Shown: in pieces, positions 1 through 7,330 of the stretch
How the letters are laid out: every line of letters starts with the position of its first letter
How positions within the stretch are numbered: the first letter of the stretch is position 1
NCBI RefSeq assembly: GCF_023168145.1
Contig: NZ_BQYK01000004.1
Span: 209,739 to 246,160, forward strand
Source: Sporosarcina sp. NCCP-2222
GTDB lineage: Bacteria; Bacillota; Bacilli; Bacillales_A; Planococcaceae
DNA length: 36,422 bases
Direction of reading: 5' to 3'
Translations under genes and position numbers: made by a program
Notes under the pieces: model-generated
The model's input: only the letters and a program-made list of their open reading frames with translations
Database searches by the model: none
What the model was told of the DNA's origin: nothing

Positions 1-2185
1 ACAAACGATGAAGGAGCTGCGGCTTTCCTTCCTTCAAAAGCAAAAAGAGGCGGGCATTGACGTCATTCCCGTTGGAGATTTCACGTTCTACGATCGCGTG
101 CTTGATACGGCCGTCATGTTCGGCATGGTTCCTGATCGATACAACTGGCAAGGCGGCCAGGTACCGCTTACAACCTACTTCTCGATGGCCAGAGGAAATA
201 AAGAAGCGGTCGCCTGTGAAATGACGAAGTGGTTTGATACAAACTATCACTATATCGTGCCGGAATATGGGCAGCGGAAACTCACCTTGACGGAAAATAA
301 GCCCCTATCCGCATATCGGGAAGCAAAGGAAGTTTTCGGAATTAACGGCAAGCCTGTCTTGATTGGCCCCTATACATTCTTAAAACTCTCTAAAGGTTAT
401 GAAGATCACGAGATTCCGGCATTTCTTCTTCAGTTGCTTCCGCTGTACGAGCAAATTGTAAAGGAACTTGCTGCAGAAGGCGTGCATTGGGTGCAAATTG
501 AAGAACCAATTTTATCTACCAGCATTACTCGCGATGAAATGAAGACAGTGCAAGAAATTTATTCCCAGCTAAAGAAAGCCGTTCCGGAAGTAAAAATCAT
601 GCTGCAAACGTATTTCGATGCCGTTGAGTGGTACGAGGAGACAATCGCCCTTCCTGTAGATGGCATCGGTCTCGATTTTGTGCATGGCGGAGAGGCAAAC
701 TTGAAGAACTTGCGGACGTTTGGCTTTCCGGCAGATAAATTTTTAGGAGCCGGCCTCGTTGACGGACGTAATATTTGGCGGGCAGATCTTGGAGCGAAAT
801 TGGATATAGCAGATGAGCTGTTGCAATTCGTATCAGCTGATAAACTTTGCATCCAGCCTTCCTGCAACTTGCAGCATGTGCCCGTCTCACTAAAGTCCGA
901 AACACAGCTAGAAGAGGCACTTCAGGGAGCACTCGCCTTTGCTGACGAGAAACTGTCCGAAATCCAGATAATCACTAAAGGCATCAATGAATCACGTGCC
1001 TCTGTACGGGACGAAATCGAAGAAAGTGCCGCCGCATGTAAACGTCTCGCTGATTTATCCGAGCGGAACCGGGCGGATGTGGAATCGGAAATAGGAGCAC
1101 TTGGCGATGGAGACAGCAGCCGTAATCTTCCTTACGCAGAGCGCCGGATTGCCCAACAAGCCGCTTTCTCACTGCCCCTTCTGCCAACGACAACGATCGG
1201 CAGCTTTCCGCAGACGCCCGAAGTGCGCAAGACGCGGACCAAGTGGAGAAAAGGCGAGCTGACAGATGTGCAATATGAGGAATTTATTAATGAAAACATA
1301 CGGGAGTGGGTTGGGATCCAGGAAGAGATCGGCCTGGATGTTTTCGTTCACGGCGAGTTCGAACGGACGGATATGGTCGAGTACTTCGGAGAGAAATTGG
1401 ACGGATTTGTATTTACCGAAAAGGCATGGGTCGTCTCGTATGGGTCGCGTTGCGTGAAACCGCCGATCATCTATGGCGATGTCGCATTCGTTGAACCGAT
1501 GACCGTGAAGGAATCCGTCTATGCACAATCGCTTACGGACAAGCCGATGAAAGGCATGTTGACAGGACCAGTGACGATTCTCAACTGGTCATTTGTCAGA
1601 GATGACGTGAGCTGGGAAACTGTCGCCAATCAGCTGGCTCTTGCAATTCGTAAAGAAGTGGAAGCGCTCGAAGCGGCCGGCATCACGATGATTCAAGTGG
1701 ACGAGCCCGCATTGCGCGAAGGCCTGCCGCTAAAGCGGAATGAATGGAACAATTACTTGGATTGGGCTGTTAAAGCATTCCGTATCGCGACTGCGTCAGT
1801 CAAGGAAACGACGCAGATCCATACCCATATGTGCTATTGTGATTTCAATCAATTCATTGACTCCATCAGCGCATTGGATGCGGATGTCATTTCAATTGAA
1901 ACATCACGCAGTCACGGTGAACTCGTTCACGCCTTCAATGATTATCATTACGACAAAGGAATCGGGCTCGGCGTCTATGACATCCACAGTCCACGCGTCC
2001 CATCCGTAGACGAGATGGCCGCCATCATTGAAAAAGGACTTGAGGTTCTGTCCCCTGAACAGTTCTGGGTCAACCCGGATTGCGGGTTAAAAACGAGAAA
2101 GCACGCCGAAACCGTCGCTTCGCTGACGAATATGACGGCAGCCGCAAAGCGTGTGAGAGAACAACTCTCTGTAGCCCAAAATTGA
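1..2185 (+). CDS. metE: Cobalamin-independent methionine synthase, 5'-truncated by the window edge
   Basis: Final step of methionine synthesis: transfers the methyl group of 5-methyltetrahydropteroyl-triglutamate to homocysteine, in the cytoplasm, with a zinc-bound thiol. Both MetE barrels are visible: the N-terminal one begins at the conserved region around DVIPVGDFTFYD, and the C-terminal one carries the zinc-site motifs IHTHMCYCDF, the Glu in ISIETSRSHGE, and NPDCGLKTR. About 725 residues are present against roughly 760 in the family, and the reading frame is open from the first bases, so some 35 N-terminal residues and the start lie outside the window. The ATG at position 8 is internal, not the true start. 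The gene ends just before a strong terminator. Upstream control (for example a riboswitch) cannot be seen. Confidence 0.96.
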   Translation, partial: QTMKELRLSFLQKQKEAGIDVIPVGDFTFYDRVLDTAVMFGMVPDRYNWQGGQVPLTTYFSMARGNKEAVACEMTKWFDTNYHYIVPEYGQRKLTLTENKPLSAYREAKEVFGINGKPVLIGPYTFLKLSKGYEDHEIPAFLLQLLPLYEQIVKELAAEGVHWVQIEEPILSTSITRDEMKTVQEIYSQLKKAVPEVKIMLQTYFDAVEWYEETIALPVDGIGLDFVHGGEANLKNLRTFGFPADKFLGAGLVDGRNIWRADLGAKLDIADELLQFVSADKLCIQPSCNLQHVPVSLKSETQLEEALQGALAFADEKLSEIQIITKGINESRASVRDEIEESAAACKRLADLSERNRADVESEIGALGDGDSSRNLPYAERRIAQQAAFSLPLLPTTTIGSFPQTPEVRKTRTKWRKGELTDVQYEEFINENIREWVGIQEEIGLDVFVHGEFERTDMVEYFGEKLDGFVFTEKAWVVSYGSRCVKPPIIYGDVAFVEPMTVKESVYAQSLTDKPMKGMLTGPVTILNWSFVRDDVSWETVANQLALAIRKEVEALEAAGITMIQVDEPALREGLPLKRNEWNNYLDWAVKAFRIATASVKETTQIHTHMCYCDFNQFIDSISALDADVISIETSRSHGELVHAFNDYHYDKGIGLGVYDIHSPRVPSVDEMAAIIEKGLEVLSPEQFWVNPDCGLKTRKHAETVASLTNMTAAAKRVREQLSVAQN

Positions 2186-2200
2186 TGAACTAAAAGACTT

Positions 2201-2240
2201 TCCCGCCTGGTTTGGGACATAGCCAGGCGGGATCTTTTGT
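2201..2240 (+). terminator. Rho-independent terminator of metE
   Basis: A perfect 10-bp inverted repeat (TCCCGCCTGG at 2201-2210 and CCAGGCGGGA at 2223-2232) with a 12-nt loop is followed by TCTTTTGT. It lies 15 bp after the metE stop. Confidence 0.85.
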
Positions 2241-2264
2241 CGTTGTCTCAAAGCTCTTTGTAAT

Positions 2265-2553
2265 CAATCAACGGGTAAAACTGGGTTATCACCGCTTTAT
2301 TTGTGTCTATCACCGGCTGAAACAGTTCTATCACCGGGTAAACCAGCTCTATCACCGCCTAAAATGAGTCTATCACCGGGTAAACTACTTCTATCACCGG
2401 CTAAAGTGAATTGATCACAATTTGACTACAATTCATACTTCTAGAAACGACTTTTAGGTACGCCCGCAGGAGATTCACTCGACCAGTCTCCTATCACCGG
2501 TTAATCCAGTCCTATCACCTGCTAAAATGAATTAATCACCGCTTGCCCCCACT
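2265..2553. repeat. Array of 21-bp direct repeats (CTATCACCGG family)
   Basis: Eight consecutive units of exactly 21 bp start at 2265, 2286, 2307, 2328, 2349, 2370, 2391 and 2412. The first and last are degenerate. After a 58-bp unrelated spacer, three more units start at 2491, 2512 and 2533, out of phase with the first block. The conserved half is CTATCACCGG(G/C)TAAA; the last 6-7 bases vary. The spacing equals two helical turns and also seven codons. In one frame the units read LSPGKPA-like heptapeptides, in another YHRVNQL-like, but both hit stops and have no plausible start. I therefore call it non-coding repeat DNA filling most of the 494-bp gap between metE and the next gene. The remaining 2554-2679 holds only weak traces of the motif. 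Confidence 0.85.
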
Positions 2554-2679
2554 CAGAACAGCCCTGCTACCACTTAGAAGCATATTATTACCTCTCTTCA
2601 CAGTCCAATCACCACACAGCTGCCCATTATCCCCACTTCGCAGGATTGGAGTGTCTCCCTGTTCCGATCCATCAACCGA

Positions 2680-3378
2680 TCATTCGGCCGTTTGTCCATA
2701 TGCGACAGTAGACAACTCCACTTCCACTTGTTCCCCGCCGCGAATCATTCGTAGTAAAATATGTTCGCCGACTTCCGCCTCAGAGATGGCAATTTCCACC
2801 TCATCATAGGTTGCTGTTGCGGTGCCATTGACGTGGGTCACGACATCCCCGACTTTCACCAATCCTTCTGCCGGTGTATTCGGCCGAACTACAACGACTT
2901 TGGCTCCCGGCTGATCGCCTGGATTCGTCCGATGCAGCACACCGATCCAGCTTTTCCAGAAACGCCCCCGTAAGTCTGTGTCCTCCTCATAAACACTCTT
3001 TAGATTTCGCATGAACTGATACGTGCCAAAGGCCATATTGTCAGCTTCCATCATCTCAATATCTCCACACCAAGAGCCGATATATTCAATCCCAACTAGA
3101 GAGCCCCCTTCTTGTGGCGTGATCGTCCATATCGTCACATGACCGTCTGCATCCTCGAGCGTGATTTTTTCAAATTCCACAAGCTCCTTGATGGTGCCAA
3201 CATAACTGACACCCCACCCATAATCAAGGCTCATCGTGCCACCCACGCAAACATCGAGCTCGCATTCTCGCGTCTCCCAGCGATTCCGCTCTTTGGGAAC
3301 GGTCAATGCTTTCCACACCTTGTCAGGCGATGCCTTGACAAAAATCTCCCGTTTCACCGATTCAATTGTCTTCTCCAT
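2680..3378 (-). CDS. SRPBCC (AHSA1-like) domain protein fused to a PDZ domain
   Basis: A 232-residue cytoplasmic protein. Residues 1-135 have the START/SRPBCC (activator of Hsp90 ATPase homologue 1-like) pattern: an opening strand VKREIFVKASPDKVWKALT, the RWET turn, and the GGTMSLDYG hairpin. SRPBCC domains bind hydrophobic ligands. Residues about 140-225 form a PDZ-like domain with VVVRPNTPAEGLVKVGDVVTHVNG, as seen in HtrA-type proteases, but no protease domain is present. No signal peptide or membrane segment is seen. The start at 3378 is chosen because GGAGGGGGAG lies just upstream; an earlier ATG at 3396 lacks a binding site. The gene overlaps the preceding arsR-type gene by 17 bp, so translation is probably coupled. 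ArsR-SRPBCC pairs are common in Bacillales; the C-terminal PDZ is unusual. Ligand unknown. Confidence 0.8.
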   Translation of the reverse strand: MEKTIESVKREIFVKASPDKVWKALTVPKERNRWETRECELDVCVGGTMSLDYGWGVSYVGTIKELVEFEKITLEDADGHVTIWTITPQEGGSLVGIEYIGSWCGDIEMMEADNMAFGTYQFMRNLKSVYEEDTDLRGRFWKSWIGVLHRTNPGDQPGAKVVVVRPNTPAEGLVKVGDVVTHVNGTATATYDEVEIAISEAEVGEHILLRMIRGGEQVEVELSTVAYGQTAE

Positions 3379-3685
3379 CTTGCTCCCCCTCCACATACGC
3401 TTTTAATTTCAATAATTTGTCTTCCAACAGACTTCCGATTTCCAGCTGAAGCTTTTGGTATCCATCCGAAAGGGCTTCCTCGTTCAGCCGATACACCCGA
3501 AACCGTCCTTCCTTCCGCTCGCTCACTACATTTTCTTCTAGTAAGATCGCGATATGCTTCTTCACAGCGGGTTGGGAAATGGTAAATTGGTCAACTAGCT
3601 CCGACTGCGTATATTCATGGCGAGACAACAATGAGAGTATTTTCCTGCGCGTTGGGTCTGCGATTGCCCGATAAATATCCGTCAT
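3362..3685 (-). CDS. ArsR/SmtB-family winged-helix repressor
   Basis: A 107-residue DNA-binding protein. The N-terminal MTDIYRAIADPTRRKILSLL is the ArsR-family signature, followed by a winged helix (recognition helix around SQPAVKKHIAILLEENVV, residues 37-54) and a basic wing (ERKEGRFRVYRL). No metal-binding cysteine pair is present, so it belongs to the non-metal branch usually paired with SRPBCC genes. The start at 3685 is preceded by TTGGAGGC; an upstream in-frame extension to 3754 runs through the promoter and is not used. It is the first gene of a two-gene operon and probably represses itself, since a perfect inverted repeat lies between its -10 and start codon. Confidence 0.9.
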   Translation of the reverse strand: MTDIYRAIADPTRRKILSLLSRHEYTQSELVDQFTISQPAVKKHIAILLEENVVSERKEGRFRVYRLNEEALSDGYQKLQLEIGSLLEDKLLKLKAYVEGEQDGEDN

Positions 3686-3700
3686 ATCAAAGCCTCCAAT

Positions 3701-3754
3701 ATATAACCTTTTGGTTATATATAAAATATAGCAAGTTAACTGACAACTAGTCAA
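3701..3754 (-). promoter_or_regulatory. Promoter and palindromic operator of the ArsR-SRPBCC operon
   Basis: Read on the minus strand: -35 TTGACT (3749-3754), an 18-bp spacer, -10 TATATT (3725-3730), then the inverted repeat ATATAACC-N4-GGTTATAT (3701-3720). The 8-bp perfect arms sit at the expected transcription start, where a bound ArsR-type repressor would block RNA polymerase. Binding is inferred. Confidence 0.65.
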
Positions 3755-3769
3755 GTGAAATTCAAACTA

Positions 3770-4063
3770 TTAGGAGGGTTGATTAAAAATCCCCTCAAGC
3801 GGCTCCCAAGGATAAATGGCCGCTTCAAATTTCTTTTCAATTACAGCAGGATCATTGTCTGCAAAATCCTGTGCTTCAGCCATATTATCTACTTCCAGTA
3901 TAATTAAACCGCCTGTATGATCCATAAACGGACCGCCCGCAATCAAAATCCCTCTCGCCAATGCTTCTCTTACATATTCCCGATGAGGAACAAGCCCTTG
4001 TTTCCAATGCGGCTGTCCCTGCTCCCATGCCGATCCTGTTGTAAAATGAATGACAAATTTCAT
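3770..4063 (-). CDS. YciI-family (YCII-related) protein
   Basis: A 97-residue protein with the YCII domain fold pattern: opening strand MKFVIHFTTG, a helix around PHREYVREALARGILIAGGPF, a strand LIILEVDN and the closing segment AAIYPWEPLEG. YciI relatives are small dimeric ferredoxin-like proteins; some act as dehalogenase-like enzymes, most have no known substrate. The start at 4063 is preferred because AAAGGGG lies 8 bp upstream; an in-frame GTG at 4072 abuts that site. It begins 17 bp after the HTH-TPR gene stops, on the same strand, so the two are probably co-transcribed. Its function with that regulator is unknown. Confidence 0.8.
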   Translation of the reverse strand: MKFVIHFTTGSAWEQGQPHWKQGLVPHREYVREALARGILIAGGPFMDHTGGLIILEVDNMAEAQDFADNDPAVIEKKFEAAIYPWEPLEGIFNQPS

Positions 4064-4080
4064 TCCATACACCCCTTTGG

Positions 4081-5364
4081 TTATTTGGTAACCTCCATCA
4101 GCACTTCTTTCGCAAAATAATAGAAAGAAGAATATGGCATATGATGCAGCTGCTCGACTGTCGATCTGGCCAGTTCCACCGCTTTGTCTTTATTCCCCAG
4201 ATGATCATGACAAAGTGCTTCATAGCTATTGGATAAAATACGAATTTCGAAATCGAGCGGGTTTAACTGGACCTGCTCGTTTATCGTAATTTGATTGTCC
4301 GTAAACAGCTGCAGCGCTTCTTCATACCGTTCTAGCTGAGTCAGTGCCCTTGCTTGGAAATTCTTCACAGCGAAGAGATATTCCTTCTTCACCTCATCCT
4401 GCATGTGGCTCGAAGCTTCCGTCTTGGCCACCAGCTGTTCCGCTATGGAAATCGCCTTTTCATAATGACTCTCAAAAAATTCTTCCAGAAAAATCAATGT
4501 CAATTCATGTTCAAACTGCAAACTGACATTCTTGACCGCCTGGACAAACAGACGGCAGTCTTCCACATACTCCCGAGCTGCTTCCATTTTCTGTTCATCA
4601 TAGTAAAGCCACGCTTTCGCATTGAGCACATTGTAATAAAGATCAAGCACCAGATGTTTCCGGGTAAATTGAATTGCCTCATCCAACTGTTTATGTGCTT
4701 CCTTGTTCCGTCCTAAGGAGACAAAGGCCATTGCTTTCTGAGAAATCAACTGGACATAAAGTGACTTTGTTTCGACGCTGTCCATCACCGTTAGCCTCTC
4801 GAGCGCTCGGTCGATAATCTGGATCGCCTCTTGATAACGAGCCTGATCAAATTCAATATCCGATAAAAAGGCATAGCACCTGACTGCTCGCCACTCCATT
4901 TCCAGCTCCCCGTACAATTCAATCGCCTTCATTACATACGGTTCCCAGTTGTTAGGATTTAGCCGGTTATATTGTTCCACCGCAAGTACGTAGAGATAGT
5001 ACAAGCCTCTCGCATACATCTCATTCATTCTTGCGGCTTCATAACCTGAAGAATAGTTTTCTACAACCGGCTTCATTAATTCAAGCGCCTTGGCCACGCC
5101 TTCCCACCCCGGTTGATAGTACAGCGCAAGCGCATCATGAAGCACCTGTCTCATTTTGCTCCGCGGTACTTCCTCCACTAGCTCTGAGATCTCGACGCCC
5201 AGCTGCCGGGCAATATGCTGCAACCGCTCAATGGAAGGCTGCGTTTTCCCATTTTCAATTAAACTGATCATGCCACGGGATACATGCTCATTCGCCACAT
5301 CTGAGATGGTCATCTTTTTTTCGGTTCGGATTCTTTTAATATTTTCTCCGACATGCGTCAACAC
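4081..5364 (-). CDS. XRE-family HTH regulator with TPR C-terminal domain
   Basis: A 427-residue protein. Residues 5-62 form a Cro/CI-type helix-turn-helix (GENIKRIRTEKKMTISDVA, then RGMISLIENGKTQPSIERLQHIARQLGV). The rest is helical and shows tetratricopeptide-like repeats. This architecture matches the RNPP-like/TPR regulators, some of which bind secreted peptides; no candidate peptide gene is visible beside it. It starts at a GTG (5364) after GAGGGGGAG, with an adjacent TTG as alternative. It is divergent from an MFS transporter, and two palindromes between them are likely its operators, so it probably controls both the exporter and its own transcription. Its promoter has an extended -10, TGATATACT on the minus strand (5398-5406). 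The following YciI gene is probably in the same operon. Confidence 0.88.
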   Translation of the reverse strand: MLTHVGENIKRIRTEKKMTISDVANEHVSRGMISLIENGKTQPSIERLQHIARQLGVEISELVEEVPRSKMRQVLHDALALYYQPGWEGVAKALELMKPVVENYSSGYEAARMNEMYARGLYYLYVLAVEQYNRLNPNNWEPYVMKAIELYGELEMEWRAVRCYAFLSDIEFDQARYQEAIQIIDRALERLTVMDSVETKSLYVQLISQKAMAFVSLGRNKEAHKQLDEAIQFTRKHLVLDLYYNVLNAKAWLYYDEQKMEAAREYVEDCRLFVQAVKNVSLQFEHELTLIFLEEFFESHYEKAISIAEQLVAKTEASSHMQDEVKKEYLFAVKNFQARALTQLERYEEALQLFTDNQITINEQVQLNPLDFEIRILSNSYEALCHDHLGNKDKAVELARSTVEQLHHMPYSSFYYFAKEVLMEVTK

Positions 5365-5397
5365 GCTCTCCCCCTCGTCTAATCTACTGTTATTACC

Positions 5398-5491
5398 AGT
5401 ATATCATGTTTAGCAAATAAAATATTTTTGTTTAATATATTGAACAATCGTTCTTTATTGTGCTATGTTTAATATATTAAACAAAGAGAGG
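5398..5491. promoter_or_regulatory. Divergent promoter region with two 18-bp palindromic operators
   Basis: TGTTTAATATATTAAACA (5466-5483) is a perfect 18-bp palindrome, and TGTTTAATATATTGAACA (5429-5446) is the same with one change; their starts are 37 bp apart. The transporter promoter appears to be -35 TTGAAC (5440-5445), an 18-bp spacer and an extended -10 TGCTATGTT (5461-5469), so one operator covers the -35 and the other the -10. The regulator promoter on the other strand has extended -10 TGATATACT (5398-5406). A ribosome binding site AGAGAGG (5485-5491) follows. Control by the HTH-TPR protein is inferred from position and symmetry. Confidence 0.75.
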
Positions 5492-5500
5492 TTGAGAGAT

Positions 5501-6739
5501 TTGATTAAACGAAACATGTCACTTATCGTGACCAATCAATTTTTAACGGCTTTGGCGGACAGCATATTCTCCATCTCCATCATGTGGTATATATATGAAA
5601 TTACACAGTCCCCGCTTTCATCCGCACTTCTTGCGGCAGTTAATGCGCTGACCAGCATCGTAATCGCCCCTTTTATTGGAGTGCTCGTTGACCGGCGGGA
5701 ACCGAAAACCTCCATGCAAATCGGATATATTGTTATGGTGTCAATTGGAGTGGCTCTCGCCTTGCTCTATCTATTTTGGTTAGATGGTATCGCCTTTTCC
5801 ATCTATGTCATGCTGATTATCCATAATACTTGCATGTTTTTCATTGGACCCGCGAAAAACAAGCTCCTGCCCCGCATCGTTGGCGTACAACGGATTGTAA
5901 AAGTGAATGGATACATTTCCTCCACAAGTCAGACGGCTAGTTTAATCGGGCAAGGAATCAGTGGGTTCCTTATCACTTTGATCGGATTTGTCGGAGTCAT
6001 GCTGTTTCATTCAGGTGTATATATTATCGCTAGTGTTCTTCTAATTTATGTGATTAACATTTCATTACCGAAAGTGGAGGTAGAGGAGAGCACGGAGACA
6101 CCAAAAACGAAATCCATGCTTCTTGAGTTGAAAGAGGGCTGGTCCATACTGAAGGGAAATAAGCCAATATTAAAGCTGACGTTGCTTGCTTCCCTGATGA
6201 ATGCGACAACGATAGCAGGCTCTTTAGTGGTAGTGCTCATATCTGACTATTACGGCGGAACAGCAATCGACTTTGGACTGTTTGGCGCTTTCGCAGCGAT
6301 TGGGGGTATCTTGATTGGACTTGTCGCAACTAAAGTGACCTCGTTCGCAAAACCCGGATTAGTCATGTTCCTCATGGTGTCAATTGCCGGCTTCGCCTTT
6401 CTTGGCATGGGCATCACGACTGCCTTGTTCATGGGCATTCTCTTATATGTCATCATGAGTATGCTCATGACCGTCTTCGGCATTTTATATAACTCTTTGC
6501 TGATTGTCCTCGTCGAAGACAAATTTCGCGGTCGGGTCTATACGCTAAACGGAGCCATTTCCTCCTTCCTCATGCCAGCATTCGCCATTGCGGGCGGCAT
6601 TGTTGCAGAAAAAGGTTTTCCGGTGAATCAATTATTTATTGGCGCGGGAGCTTGGGTTATCCTGTTGTCGCTATTTTTGTTGATTGATTCAGACATCCGT
6701 TCTATTAAAAAGGTCTCTGGGAATATCGCAGAGAGATAA
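5501..6739 (+). CDS. Major facilitator superfamily transporter (MFS-3-like efflux protein)
   Basis: A 412-residue integral membrane protein with roughly 10-12 hydrophobic helices and the loop 2-3 MFS signature APFIGVLVDRREPKT (about residues 56-70). It resembles the macrolide/antibiotic efflux-type MFS proteins common in Bacillales; the substrate is unknown. An ATG at 5465 would extend it by 12 codons but lies inside the -10 and operator, upstream of any plausible transcription start. The TTG at 5501, 9 bp after AGAGAGG, is therefore the better start, giving MIKRNMSLIVTNQF. The divergent HTH-TPR regulator and the paired operators indicate drug- or signal-induced expression. Confidence 0.85.
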   Translation: MIKRNMSLIVTNQFLTALADSIFSISIMWYIYEITQSPLSSALLAAVNALTSIVIAPFIGVLVDRREPKTSMQIGYIVMVSIGVALALLYLFWLDGIAFSIYVMLIIHNTCMFFIGPAKNKLLPRIVGVQRIVKVNGYISSTSQTASLIGQGISGFLITLIGFVGVMLFHSGVYIIASVLLIYVINISLPKVEVEESTETPKTKSMLLELKEGWSILKGNKPILKLTLLASLMNATTIAGSLVVVLISDYYGGTAIDFGLFGAFAAIGGILIGLVATKVTSFAKPGLVMFLMVSIAGFAFLGMGITTALFMGILLYVIMSMLMTVFGILYNSLLIVLVEDKFRGRVYTLNGAISSFLMPAFAIAGGIVAEKGFPVNQLFIGAGAWVILLSLFLLIDSDIRSIKKVSGNIAER

Positions 6740-6844
6740 AAGCGGTCCTGTCTTAATTGATTGCTTAGGTTCTCTCGCTCTTTCCATAAATCAAAACCAC
6801 CAAACCAACAATAGAGCTGCAGCACATTCTAATAAGTTATATAG

Positions 6845-6867
6845 TGCCCACCAAGTTGCGGTGGGCA
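6845..6867. terminator. Hairpin between the MFS gene and the spore-surface cluster (possible terminator)
   Basis: TGCCCACC (6845-6852) and GGTGGGCA (6860-6867) form an 8-bp stem with a 7-nt loop. Neither side has a strong T run, so termination is uncertain. The stem nearly repeats that of the terminator at 7292-7313. Confidence 0.4.
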
Positions 6868-6904
6868 TTACAGGTTTAGAAATCTCATGATAAAAGTTTA
6901 TTTA

Positions 6905-7090
6905 TTATCGATTGAATTGGAAACGCCTACACTTTAAGCAAGGTTTAACCTCTTCACTTGCCGGAAGGCATGCGAGATTAGCTACTTTGAAAGGACCGAA
7001 TGTGCGGCATTCATTGAGAGCAATCTCATTGACTGGTTCAGCGGCGCATTCGGCAATACGCCCACATCCTCCGTTTTTACGACAGACCAT
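6905..7090 (-). CDS. Short cysteine-rich protein, probable spore-surface component
   Basis: A 61-residue protein with six cysteines and no signal peptide. Its middle, CRTFGPFKVANLACLPA (28-44), aligns with CRLLGPIRAVDEECLPP (30-46) in the neighbouring BclB-domain protein: C-R-x-x-G-P-(F/I)-(K/R), with a second Cys-Leu-Pro 14 residues after the first Cys. The start at 7090 was chosen by matching the neighbour's leader, where AAAGGAGGTG precedes ATGGT; an adjacent ATG at 7093 is possible. The gene has its own leader and is separated from the next gene by that gene's terminator. Spore-surface function is inferred from the shared motif and neighbours. Confidence 0.7.
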   Translation of the reverse strand: MVCRKNGGCGRIAECAAEPVNEIALNECRTFGPFKVANLACLPASEEVKPCLKCRRFQFNR

Positions 7091-7150
7091 CATAACACCT
7101 CCTTTTTCCGTATAGTATTCAGACACGAAAAGAGGGACAAGGCTATGCAC
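7091..7150 (-). promoter_or_regulatory. Leader shared with the BclB-domain gene; possible sporulation promoter
   Basis: On the minus strand this reads GCATAGCC...AATACTATACGGA, then AAAGGAGGTG and the start. The leader of the next gene reads TCATAGCC...AATAGTATAGCGA, then AAAGGAGGTG. AATA-N3-TA resembles the -10 of sigma-K/sigma-E promoters (CATA-N3-TA). A proper -35 is not evident here, so the sigma assignment is tentative. The rest of the 240-bp gap to 7330 holds the terminator of the next gene. Confidence 0.4.
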
Positions 7151-7284
7151 TCTGATAATGAGATGTTATTCAGCAGCAACGCTAGGGTAAAAGACCAAGA
7201 ACCGTTGGTAACGCGAGACACGTCGTTGGAATAAAAAAATGAATCCAAATTAACATGTGTGCGTCAGAGAGCCGGATGACGTAC

Positions 7285-7313
7285 AAAAAAGGCCCACCAA
7301 CAAAACGGTGGGC
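7285..7313 (-). terminator. Terminator of the BclB-domain gene
   Basis: GCCCACC (7292-7298) and GGTGGGC (7307-7313) form a stem with an 8-nt loop. On the minus strand it is followed by six T residues (7285-7290). It lies 17 bp past the stop codon. Confidence 0.8.
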
Positions 7314-7330
7314 ATTGTGTTGTTTTACAT

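Noticed and set aside
2265..2432. Small protein of heptapeptide repeats (LSPGKPA-like)
   Set aside because: The frame has no ribosome binding site or convincing start and ends at a stop inside the array; the second block is out of phase.
2265..2553. CRISPR array
   Set aside because: Units are contiguous 21-bp direct repeats with no uniform unique spacers and no cas genes nearby.
5465..5500. Extended N-terminus of the MFS transporter from the ATG at 5465
   Set aside because: That ATG lies within the -10 and a palindromic operator, upstream of the likely transcription start.
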